A stretch of DNA of 64,000 nucleotides from Streptomyces coelicoflavus (GTDB taxonomy: Bacteria > Actinomycetota > Actinomycetes > Streptomycetales > Streptomycetaceae), in NCBI RefSeq assembly GCF_003112555.1, contig NZ_BEWB01000008.1, forward strand, positions 62,001-126,000, in the 5' to 3' direction. This document shows positions 15,481-22,726 of this stretch, piece after piece. How positions within the stretch are numbered: position 1 is the stretch's first letter; every line of letters begins with the position of its first letter. The translations under genes were made by a program, and so were the position numbers. The notes beneath the pieces are model-generated. The model saw only the letters and a list, made by a program, of their open reading frames with translations. It made no database searches and was not told where the DNA came from.

Positions 15481-18400
15481 TCATTCGTGGACCGTCGTCT
15501 CCTCCAGTGCCGCGTCGCGTACGTCGGGGACGGGGTGGCGGCGCAGGGTGCGCAGCAGTTCGCGCCAGGGCGCGGGCCAGTCCTCGCGTTCGCCGAGCGC
15601 GCCGGTGACGGCGACGGCCAGGAGTCCCTGGGCGTGGCCGCCGTGCCCGGCCAGCTCCCCGGCCTCGGCGAGCAGCGCCGCGGCGTCGCCGGGCGACTCC
15701 CGGCTCCGCAGGCGGTCACCGATCTCACCGGCGATCCGCGCGGCGAGTACCGGGCGGTCGGTGCCGACCAGGGCGGCCACCCGGTCCAGGCGGGGCGGTA
15801 CGGCGGTCAGGTCGGCGTGGCCGGCCGCGAGAACGGCCGCCTGCGCCACGTGGGCGTCGTACCCCGCGAGCAGTTCGGCGGCGGCCCGGGCGGCCGGGCG
15901 GACGGCCGCCCGGGGACGGAAGCCGTGCGCCCCGAGACCGACGGCGAGGTACTCGACGCGCTGCCGGGCCGGGCGGTCCCGCCGCTCCCCCGCGTCGTCG
16001 TCCGCGCCGGCGTCCGTCGCGGCCAGCGTGCGCAGGGTGTCCAGCAGGGCGGAGAGTCCCTCAGGAGCGCTCGACGCGGCGTTGATCAGCGCGTTCGCCG
16101 CCGCGTGCCAGGTTCCGCGGTTCGTGAGGTCCGTGACGGCCCCGGCCAGGGTCCGGGCGCCCTCGGCCGACCACGGGGCCCACAGGCCCAGGGCGTGGAA
16201 GGCGAGGAGCGCGGTGGCGCGGTCGTCGGTGCCCGCTACCTCGCACACCAGGCGGGCGTACCGGGCGCGACGGTCCTCGGGCAGGTCCTGCGGCACGGCC
16301 CGCAGCAGGGCGGCCCGCAGCACCGGAGCACCACCCGCGGCGTCGTGCAGCAGGTCCCAGGCCTCCTCCCGCGCGAGCAGCCCGGTCGTGCGGGCGACAC
16401 AGGCGGCGCGTACGTCGGGGTGGGTCCCCGGGCGGGCGTAGGCCCCGGTGATCAGGGCTACGGCGTCCGGCACCGGGAGGCGGACCGCGGCGAGCCGGAC
16501 CGCTTCCTTGCGGCTGGTCACCTTGGCGTCCGGGGCCTCCAGTACGTCCCGCAGGGCACCCGCGAGCCGGGACGGGCGCGCCTGCCGGGAGGCCTGGCCG
16601 ACCGCGTAGACGGCGACGCGGGCCCGGTCGCCGCCGGCGTGTGCCAGCAGCTCGGGCACCGCCTCGGCGGCCCGGTCGGTGCGGGCCAGGGCGGCCAGCG
16701 CGGCCTCGGCGAGGACGACGGCCGGCGATCCGGTCCAGCGGCGTACGAGGCCCGCGCCCTCCCCGGGCACGGCCGCGGCCCGCGTGACGGCGTTCGCGCG
16801 GGCGTGCAGGGGCAGTCCGGCGTCGGCGGCCAGGGTGGCGCACTGCCGGAGCAGCGCCGCCTGCTGGCGCGGCACCCACCGGCTCACCTCGTGCGCGGTC
16901 GCGGGCACGGACCAGGGGGTGCCCTTGGTCAGGAAGCGGCCGTAGGGCGGGGTCTCGGCGAGCAGCGGGTCGAGCAGGTCGGTGCGGCGCCGGACGACCA
17001 CGGCGCGCACCGGCGCCAGCGCGGCCGCCGACGGTTCCCGGGCGAGGACGCGGGCCACGCGTTCGTCGCGGGTGGCGGAGGGTTCGAGCCACAGGCCGAT
17101 CGCGGTGCGCGCGGTGGTGTCGTTGCCGTAGCGGACGGCCTGCCACAGCAGGTCCTGGAGTTCGGCCATGCCGGCGGCTCGCCGGCCCACCGCGCGGGTC
17201 AGCGCGAAGGCGAGGCCGTAGTCGGCCTTCTCGGCGCCCGCCTCGATCCACGGGCGCAGCGCCTCGTACACCTGGTGCTCCTGGCCGCGCCGCAGGGTGC
17301 GGTCGAGGCGGCCGAGGTCGGCGCCGCCCGTGGTGCCGGATATCCGGACGAGGGTGCGCAGCGCCCAGTTCACCAGCGTGCGCGTGCCGCCCGCCGCGTG
17401 CTCGCCCAGCACGGCCAGGGCCAGTTCGCCGAGGGCCCGGCGGGTCTGGGGCGAGGAGTCGCGGGCCTCGACGGCGTCGGTGGCGAGGCGGGCCAGGTGG
17501 GGTGCGGCCTCCTCGGTGAACAGCCCGGGCGGGATGCCGCGCGCCGCCCGGAGCGCGGTGCTCCGCACCGGGTCCTGCTCGTTGCGCAGCCGCGCCATGT
17601 CCTCCAGTACGGCGGTGACGGCGGCCGGGTCGCCGGAGCGTGCGGCGTTGCCGGTCAGCAGCAGCCAGGCCCGGGCGCGGTCGTCGGCGTCCGGACGCCG
17701 GGTGGCGGCCAGCAGGCGGTCGTGGGCCTCGGCCACGGGGAGGAAGGACTCGGCGAGGAGGACCGTGTTCTCGTGCGCGCCCGCCTCCCGTGCGCGTGCG
17801 GCGGCCTCCCGGGCCTCGTGCGCGGCGTGGCGGCGCGGCAGCACTTCGAGGAGCGCCTGGTCGACGCCGGTGGTGGCGCCGGTCCCCCGCCCTTCGCGCA
17901 CGGCCGTCCACAGGGCGTGGCGCCGGGCGGGCGGGAGTGCCTTCAGCAGCTGGGGCAGGTCGCCGAAGGGGAGCAGGGACCTGGCGTAGGCGTGGAGTTC
18001 GGGCGAGTCGGTGCGGGTCAGCCGGTACAGCACCGTGCGTCCCAGCCCGCGGACGCCGACGGCACCGGTCCAGGCGGGCGTGTGCAGGAGGCGCAGCACG
18101 CGCCGCGGGTCGGCGCCGGCGAACGCGGGGAGGTGACCGCGCAGTTCGTGCGGCAGGCGGCTCGGTCCCCGCTCCTCCAGCAGCCGCAGTACCCGCGCGG
18201 GCTCGGCGGGCGCGAGCGCGGCCACCGCGGGCGCGTACCGGCTCCACCAGGCGTCGCGCAGGGACTCGGGCCGCGCGGCCAGCTCCGTCTCCAGCGCGTC
18301 GAACAGCGTCGTGCGGTGCCGCCCGGCGAGCGCGTTCCAGGACTGGACGGCGTGCAGGAGGCCGGGCAGCAGACGGGCGACCGTCGGCGCGGTGCAGCCG

Positions 18401-18843
18401 GGCAGCAGACGGGTCGCCTCGGTGTCGCCCCAGTCGCGGCGCACTCCGTCGACCAGCCGGTCGGCGAGGCCGGGGCGTCCGCCGCCTGCGACGGCACGCA
18501 GCAGACCCCGGCGGACCGCCTCGGGGGCGTCGGAGAGTCCCGCCTCGAAGGCGGCGTCGGGCACGCCCAGCGTGCCGGCCATCCGCAGGGCATGGCCGCG
18601 CACGTACGGGTCGGGGTCGGCGATCCGGTCCGCGATCCACTCGGTGTCGCGGACGGCGGACGCGGCGACGACGGCGAGCCGGCGTCCGTACGCTCCGTGC
18701 CGCTCCAGCTCGGCGAGCAGCGGCCGCGGATCCGCCGACCGGCGCGTGCGCGCCACGAGTTCCCGCATGCGCTGCGGGTGGGCGAGCGGATCGAGGGCGT
18801 GCAGCAGGCTTTCGGCCTCGTGCTGTGCGGCGGGTCGGGGCAT
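15481..18843 (-). CDS. Large HEAT-like repeat protein, unknown function
   Basis: A 1120-residue, Ala/Arg/Leu-rich, almost wholly helical protein without signal peptide or membrane segments. Degenerate two-helix units recur along its length, for example PDPYVRGHALRMAGTLG, APEAVRRGLLRAVAGG and HPDVRAACVARTTGLL, as in HEAT/ARM solenoids that act as protein-binding scaffolds. I see no catalytic motif. The start at 18843 lacks a strong ribosome binding site, so the true start could be slightly later. The gene lies 40 bases downstream of the WhiB-like gene on the same strand and may be co-transcribed with it. A very long opposite-strand frame across it is a GC artefact. Confidence 0.75.
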   Translation of the reverse strand: MPRPAAQHEAESLLHALDPLAHPQRMRELVARTRRSADPRPLLAELERHGAYGRRLAVVAASAVRDTEWIADRIADPDPYVRGHALRMAGTLGVPDAAFEAGLSDAPEAVRRGLLRAVAGGGRPGLADRLVDGVRRDWGDTEATRLLPGCTAPTVARLLPGLLHAVQSWNALAGRHRTTLFDALETELAARPESLRDAWWSRYAPAVAALAPAEPARVLRLLEERGPSRLPHELRGHLPAFAGADPRRVLRLLHTPAWTGAVGVRGLGRTVLYRLTRTDSPELHAYARSLLPFGDLPQLLKALPPARRHALWTAVREGRGTGATTGVDQALLEVLPRRHAAHEAREAAARAREAGAHENTVLLAESFLPVAEAHDRLLAATRRPDADDRARAWLLLTGNAARSGDPAAVTAVLEDMARLRNEQDPVRSTALRAARGIPPGLFTEEAAPHLARLATDAVEARDSSPQTRRALGELALAVLGEHAAGGTRTLVNWALRTLVRISGTTGGADLGRLDRTLRRGQEHQVYEALRPWIEAGAEKADYGLAFALTRAVGRRAAGMAELQDLLWQAVRYGNDTTARTAIGLWLEPSATRDERVARVLAREPSAAALAPVRAVVVRRRTDLLDPLLAETPPYGRFLTKGTPWSVPATAHEVSRWVPRQQAALLRQCATLAADAGLPLHARANAVTRAAAVPGEGAGLVRRWTGSPAVVLAEAALAALARTDRAAEAVPELLAHAGGDRARVAVYAVGQASRQARPSRLAGALRDVLEAPDAKVTSRKEAVRLAAVRLPVPDAVALITGAYARPGTHPDVRAACVARTTGLLAREEAWDLLHDAAGGAPVLRAALLRAVPQDLPEDRRARYARLVCEVAGTDDRATALLAFHALGLWAPWSAEGARTLAGAVTDLTNRGTWHAAANALINAASSAPEGLSALLDTLRTLAATDAGADDDAGERRDRPARQRVEYLAVGLGAHGFRPRAAVRPAARAAAELLAGYDAHVAQAAVLAAGHADLTAVPPRLDRVAALVGTDRPVLAARIAGEIGDRLRSRESPGDAAALLAEAGELAGHGGHAQGLLAVAVTGALGEREDWPAPWRELLRTLRRHPVPDVRDAALEETTVHE

Positions 18844-18883
18844 GCCGGGATTCTGCCCGGTGCGGCGGCTGCGGCACAGCGAA

Positions 18884-19144
18884 TTACCGGTGCCGCGCTC
18901 CGGTTGCGGTGCGCCGCAGGGCCAGCCGCTCCTTCTCCGACAGCCCGCCCCACACGCCGAAGCGCTCGTCGTTGCTGATGGCGAACTCCAGGCAGGCCGA
19001 GCGGATCGGGCACAGGGCGCAGATGCGCTTGGCGTCCCGTACGGAGCTGCCGGGCTCGGGGAAGAAGAAGTCGCCCCCGGTCTGCGCGCACAACGCCTGC
19101 TCCTGCCAGCTGAGGTCGGGCGTCGCGATGGTCTCGATGTGCAT
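18884..19144 (-). CDS. WhiB-like (Wbl) iron-sulfur regulator
   Basis: An 86-residue Wbl protein. The four cluster cysteines are C19, C42, C45 and C51 (C-x22-C-x2-C-x5-C), followed by the GVWGG turn at 63-67 and a basic C-terminus (LRRTATGARHR). Wbl proteins bind a [4Fe-4S] cluster and usually act with a sigma factor region 4 to tune transcription in development, redox or antibiotic responses. The start at 19144 gives the standard length; upstream in-frame starts would add 36 atypical residues. It sits just upstream of the HEAT-like gene. I cannot fix which wbl paralogue it is. Confidence 0.9.
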   Translation of the reverse strand: MHIETIATPDLSWQEQALCAQTGGDFFFPEPGSSVRDAKRICALCPIRSACLEFAISNDERFGVWGGLSEKERLALRRTATGARHR

Positions 19145-19272
19145 GGGCAGCAGCGTGCCGGGAGGCGAAAAACGTTCGATCAACACGTCATCAACGCCGG
19201 GCGTCCGGCACCCGCAGCCGATCAGATCGTCCTCCGCCGCGCACGTCGGCACACGGCGGCGCGCGGAAGCGA

Positions 19273-19295
19273 TTGTCAGTGGTCGGTGAAAGACT
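19273..19295 (+). promoter_or_regulatory. DNA-damage-type (RecA-NDp/PafBC) promoter
   Basis: TTGTCAGTG, an eight-base spacer, then AAGACT. The actinobacterial LexA-independent damage promoter consensus is TTGTC(A/G)GTG-N8-TANNNT. The -35 element is exact and the -10 keeps the A and final T. It lies about 40 bases before the glyoxalase-fold gene. Confidence 0.6.
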
Positions 19296-19335
19296 CGTCA
19301 GTGCAGGCAACGGGACCCTTCCGAGGAGGGCGATC

Positions 19336-20121
19336 ATGCTCACCACCCGTTTCGTCACCGGCGCTCCGAACTGGCTCGACGTCGGCACCCCCGACCTCGA
19401 CGGCGCCACGTCCTTCTACAGCGGCCTCTTCGGCTGGCGGTTCCGGTCGGCGGGACCGGAGGCCGGGGGTTACGGCTTCTTCGAGCTGGACGGCCGGATC
19501 GTGGCCGGCGGTATGGAGACGACCGAGGAGCAGGGCCCGCCGTCCTGGACGGTGTATTTCCAGGCCCCGGACGCCCGGGCCGCCGCCAAGGCCTCCGAGC
19601 AGGCGCACGGCGGCGTCGTCGTGCAGCCTGCGGAGGTCATGGACCAGGGCACCGTGGCGATCCTCAGCGACCGGGCCGGGGTGCCGTTCGGCATCTGGCA
19701 GCCGGAGCAGCGCGCCGGTCTGGACGCGGCCGGCGAGACCGGCGCCCTGTGCTGGGTGGAGCTGCACACGGCGGACATCGCGGCCGCCGCCGCGTACTAC
19801 CGGGCGGTGCTGGGCCTGGAGACCTCCGCCGTCTCTTTCCCCGGCGGCTCCTACACCTGCGTCAATCCGGCCGGAGAGGGCGAGGAGGCGATGTTCGGCG
19901 GCATCGTCCCGCTCACCGAGGACCCGGCCGGCACGAACGCTGGGTGGCTGCCGTACATCGCGGTCGACGACGCGGACGCCGTGGTCGCCCGGACCACGGA
20001 GCTGGGCGGCTCGGTGGGGGTGCCCGCGACGGACATCCCGGGCGTCGGCCGCGTGGCACGGCTCGCCGACCCGTACGGCGCCCGGTTCGCGGTGCTCAGG
20101 CCGGCACCTCGCCAGGGGTAG
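19336..20121 (+). CDS. Two-domain VOC (glyoxalase-fold) protein
   Basis: A 261-residue protein made of two vicinal-oxygen-chelate modules, about 8-125 and 138-258. Each begins with a WLDVGTPD or WVELHTAD strand followed by a FYSGLFGW or YYRAVLGLE helix, the standard betaalphabetabetabeta unit. Members are often annotated hydroxylase or glyoxalase; some bind or modify small electrophiles, others sequester antibiotics. The substrate is unknown. The start at 19336 follows GAGGAGGG. The DNA-damage-type promoter just upstream suggests induction by genotoxic stress, which would fit detoxification. Confidence 0.85.
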   Translation: MLTTRFVTGAPNWLDVGTPDLDGATSFYSGLFGWRFRSAGPEAGGYGFFELDGRIVAGGMETTEEQGPPSWTVYFQAPDARAAAKASEQAHGGVVVQPAEVMDQGTVAILSDRAGVPFGIWQPEQRAGLDAAGETGALCWVELHTADIAAAAAYYRAVLGLETSAVSFPGGSYTCVNPAGEGEEAMFGGIVPLTEDPAGTNAGWLPYIAVDDADAVVARTTELGGSVGVPATDIPGVGRVARLADPYGARFAVLRPAPRQG

Positions 20122-20273
20122 GGGGCGGGGGCGCTCACGTCACGGCCCGGCACCAGGGCGGGGTTCGCGTACCGGCACGTCGCGCTCTCGCGGGACGGTG
20201 CCCGGCTCGCGCGCGGGCGTGCCCCGCGTCCGAGCCGGGAGCGCGGCGCGGGCGACACGGCGGCGCGACCGGC

Positions 20274-21320
20274 TCACGCCGTGGCGCGGCGCACGAGGGT
20301 GGTCGGCAGGATCACGCCCGGCCCAGTGGCGGCCGGGGCCCGGGGGACGTCGTCGGCCGGGCCGCCGTCCAGGCCGCGCAGCAGCAGGCGGGCCATCAGC
20401 CGGCCCATGCCCTCGATGTCCTGGCGGACGGTGGTCAGCGGCGGGTCGGTCTCCTCGGCGACGGGCAGCATGTCGTCGAAGCCCACTACGGCCACGTCGT
20501 CCGGCACCCGCCGCCCGCGTTCGCGCAGCACCCGCAGGGCGCCCGCCGCGGTGAGGTCGTTGGCCGCGAACACGGCGTCCAGGCCGGGGCACCGGTCGAG
20601 CAGTTCCCGCATCGCCCGTTCCCCGCCGCCCGAGGTGAAGTCGCCCGGCGCGACGAGCCCCGGGTCGGCGTCGGGCCGGACATCGCGGAAGCCCGCCAGC
20701 CGGTCGGCCGCGGAGGTCTGGTCGAGCGGGCCGGTGATGTGCGCGACACGGGTACGGCCGAGCCCGGCCAGGTGCTCGACGGCCGAGCGGGCGCCGCCGC
20801 GGTTGTCGCTGTCCACGTAGACCACCTCGCCCCGCCCGTCCTCCCAGTCGGGGCGCCCGCCGAAGACGGTCGGCAGACCGGCGCCGCGGACCAGGCCGGG
20901 CAGCGGGTCGTCGAGGTGCAGGGAGAAGACGAGGGCGCCGTCGACGTGCCCGCCGGCCAGGTAGCGGCCGACCCGGGCGTGGTCCTCGCGTCCCTCGGTG
21001 AGCAGCAGCACGAGCTGGTTGTCGTGCGCCGTCAGTTCCTTGCTGATGCCGCGCAGTTGCTGGGCGAAGTAGGGGTCGGCGAAGACCCGTGTCTCCGGTT
21101 CGGCGGCGACGACGGCGACGGCCTGGTGCCGCCGGGTGACCAGGGAGCGGGCGGCCTGGTTGGGCACGTATCCGAGTTCCTCCACGGCACGCCTGACCCG
21201 CTCGGCCAGCGCGTCCCGCACCCCGTGGGCGCCGTTGACCACGCGGGACACGGTGGCCCGCGAGACCCCGGCGCGCTCGGCCACGGCCTCGAGCGTGGGG
21301 CGCGGCGCGGTCTCGGTCAC
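20274..21320 (-). CDS. LacI family transcriptional regulator
   Basis: A 348-residue LacI/GalR repressor. The N-terminal helix-turn-helix (TLEAVAERAGVSRATVSRVV) and hinge region (YVPNQAARSLVTRR) occupy residues 8-68, and the remainder is a periplasmic-binding-protein-like sugar sensor with GFDDMLPVAEETDPPLTTVRQ near the C-terminus. The GTG at 21320 is preceded by a strong GAGGAGGAG. It lies 160 bases downstream of the small laccase gene on the same strand and close to the sugar dehydrogenase-like pair, so a role in sensing a sugar that controls those secreted enzymes is possible but not shown. Confidence 0.9.
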   Translation of the reverse strand: MTETAPRPTLEAVAERAGVSRATVSRVVNGAHGVRDALAERVRRAVEELGYVPNQAARSLVTRRHQAVAVVAAEPETRVFADPYFAQQLRGISKELTAHDNQLVLLLTEGREDHARVGRYLAGGHVDGALVFSLHLDDPLPGLVRGAGLPTVFGGRPDWEDGRGEVVYVDSDNRGGARSAVEHLAGLGRTRVAHITGPLDQTSAADRLAGFRDVRPDADPGLVAPGDFTSGGGERAMRELLDRCPGLDAVFAANDLTAAGALRVLRERGRRVPDDVAVVGFDDMLPVAEETDPPLTTVRQDIEGMGRLMARLLLRGLDGGPADDVPRAPAATGPGVILPTTLVRRATA

Positions 21321-21435
21321 GGGCGGCTCCTCCTCGGCGGCTGCGGCTCAGGATAGCGGCAGGCCGCGGCACGGGAGGGAGCCCTCTCGGGGCGGGAAAC
21401 GTGCTGGTGCGGTGGTCGGCTCGGGCGGGTGTGCG

Positions 21436-21473
21436 GCCGGCCGGCCCGTCGGTGACGCGACCGGCCGGCCGGC
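21436..21473 (-). terminator. Terminator hairpin of the small laccase gene
   Basis: GCCGGCCGGCC (21436-21446) pairs exactly with GGCCGGCCGGC (21463-21473) over a 16-base loop, seven bases beyond the laccase stop codon and upstream of the LacI gene, which should isolate the two units. Confidence 0.65.
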
Positions 21474-21479
21474 GTCGGC

Positions 21480-22526
21480 TCAGTGCTCGTGCACGTGGTC
21501 GTCCGCGGGCGCCTCGCCCCCCGCCGCCCCGCTCTTCGTGGCCGTCCCGCTCTTCGTGGCCGTCCCGCCGTGGTCGTGCGGCTCGTACCCGGGGATCGTG
21601 CCGTCCGGCTTCTTCACCAGGAACAGACCCACCATCCCCATGTCGGAGTGGCTCTGCACGTGGCAGTGGTACATCCACGCCCCGGCGCCCACCCCCTCCC
21701 CGGCGACGATCTGGAAGCCGAAGGAGTCCGCCGGGCCGGTGATCTTGTTGTCGATGACCCGGGACGGGTCGTCGGGCCCGGTGAGGATGCCGGTGCGGTT
21801 GTCCGCCCAGCGGTGACCGTGCATGTGGAAGGTGTGGTAGTACTCGCCGTGCGTGATCATGACGATCTCGACCCGGTCGCCGACGGTGGCCTCGAAGTCG
21901 GGACCGGTGTGCGGAGCACGGTTGTTGATGGTCATGTCGTTGAAGACGATCGTGTGCGTGGCGTCCGGCAGCACGTCGCCCTTGCGGCGCACGATCACCG
22001 GACCGTACAGGCCCTTGCGGATGCCTCCGGTGCCGTGTTCGGTGCCGACGACGTGGTCGTGGTAGTGCCAGTAGCCCGCGCTGCCCGGCCGCCAGGTGCC
22101 GTCGCTGCGGCGCCCCGGTTTGTGGGTGCGCCAGGTGTAGGTGCGGGTGCCGCCGGGCTCGACGTCGCTCTTGTTCATCGCGGTGCCGTCGCTGGAGATC
22201 TCGTAGTCCAGGCCGTGGACGTGCAGACTGGCCCGCACGTCCATCGTGTTGGTGAACTCGATGTGCAGCGTGTCGCCCTCGTTCAGCTCGATCAGCGGGC
22301 CCGGGACGGAGGCCTTGCCCTTCTCGAGGCCGTAGCCCATCTGCCCGTCGGGCAGCTTCTCGGCGTACATCTTGATGTGTCTCACCTCGCCCCCGGCCGG
22401 CGCCGTCCTCGCGGTGATCCCCTTGGCCGCGGGCGGCGCGCCCACGGCCTCCGGGGCGATGGACAACGATGTCGCGGCGGCCGCGCCGCCCAGCAGTACC
22501 CGTCGGTTGAAGCCTCGCCTGTCCAT
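21480..22526 (-). CDS. Two-domain small laccase (multicopper oxidase, SLAC type)
   Basis: A 348-residue, near-identical relative of S. coelicolor SLAC (SCO6712, from memory), a trimeric two-domain laccase that oxidises phenols while reducing O2 to water. It has a Tat signal (DRRGFNRRVLLGG, residues 2-14). Copper ligands are present: HVH (102-104), HYHDH (154-158), HTFHMHGH around 231 and HCHVQSHSDMGM around 287. Tyr108, linked to the radical intermediate of SLAC, is retained. The start at 22526 matches SLAC exactly. The His/Asp-rich C-terminal tail contains a duplicated TATKSG hexapeptide. It diverges from the ThuA/dehydrogenase gene. Confidence 0.95.
   Translation of the reverse strand: MDRRGFNRRVLLGGAAAATSLSIAPEAVGAPPAAKGITARTAPAGGEVRHIKMYAEKLPDGQMGYGLEKGKASVPGPLIELNEGDTLHIEFTNTMDVRASLHVHGLDYEISSDGTAMNKSDVEPGGTRTYTWRTHKPGRRSDGTWRPGSAGYWHYHDHVVGTEHGTGGIRKGLYGPVIVRRKGDVLPDATHTIVFNDMTINNRAPHTGPDFEATVGDRVEIVMITHGEYYHTFHMHGHRWADNRTGILTGPDDPSRVIDNKITGPADSFGFQIVAGEGVGAGAWMYHCHVQSHSDMGMVGLFLVKKPDGTIPGYEPHDHGGTATKSGTATKSGAAGGEAPADDHVHEH
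21530..21565. repeat. 18-bp tandem duplication in the laccase C-terminal tail
   Basis: The unit CGCTCTTCGTGGCCGTCC occurs twice head to tail (21530-21547 and 21548-21565), encoding a repeated hexapeptide TATKSG in the disordered tail beyond the copper domains. Confidence 0.75.
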
Positions 22527-22663
22527 GCCCAACTCCCCACGCCGATACGGAATGTGCGCGCACCCAGGACCTGATTGGCTGTGACGAACCTGTGGGACCG
22601 TACCGGTTGCCGCCGCGTTTATCCACACTCAGGACAAAGTTCGTTCGATCCCGGTCATACCTA

Positions 22664-22692
22664 TTGGCGTACCGCGCAAAGAGGTCTAGCTT
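22664..22692 (+). promoter_or_regulatory. Promoter of the ThuA/dehydrogenase operon
   Basis: TTGGCG (22664-22669), a 17-base spacer and TAGCTT (22687-22692) fit a vegetative Streptomyces promoter. The predicted transcript starts about 25 bases before the ATG. The same intergenic region holds the palindrome GTGCGCGCAC at 22554-22563, nearer to the laccase gene. Confidence 0.5.
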
Positions 22693-22726
22693 CCTTTCCG
22701 CTGCTGCCGTGACCGAGGAGGTGCCC

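Noticed and set aside
15487..18978. A 1163-codon plus-strand open frame
   Set aside because: Exact antisense shadow of the HEAT-like gene, with biased composition and no domain.
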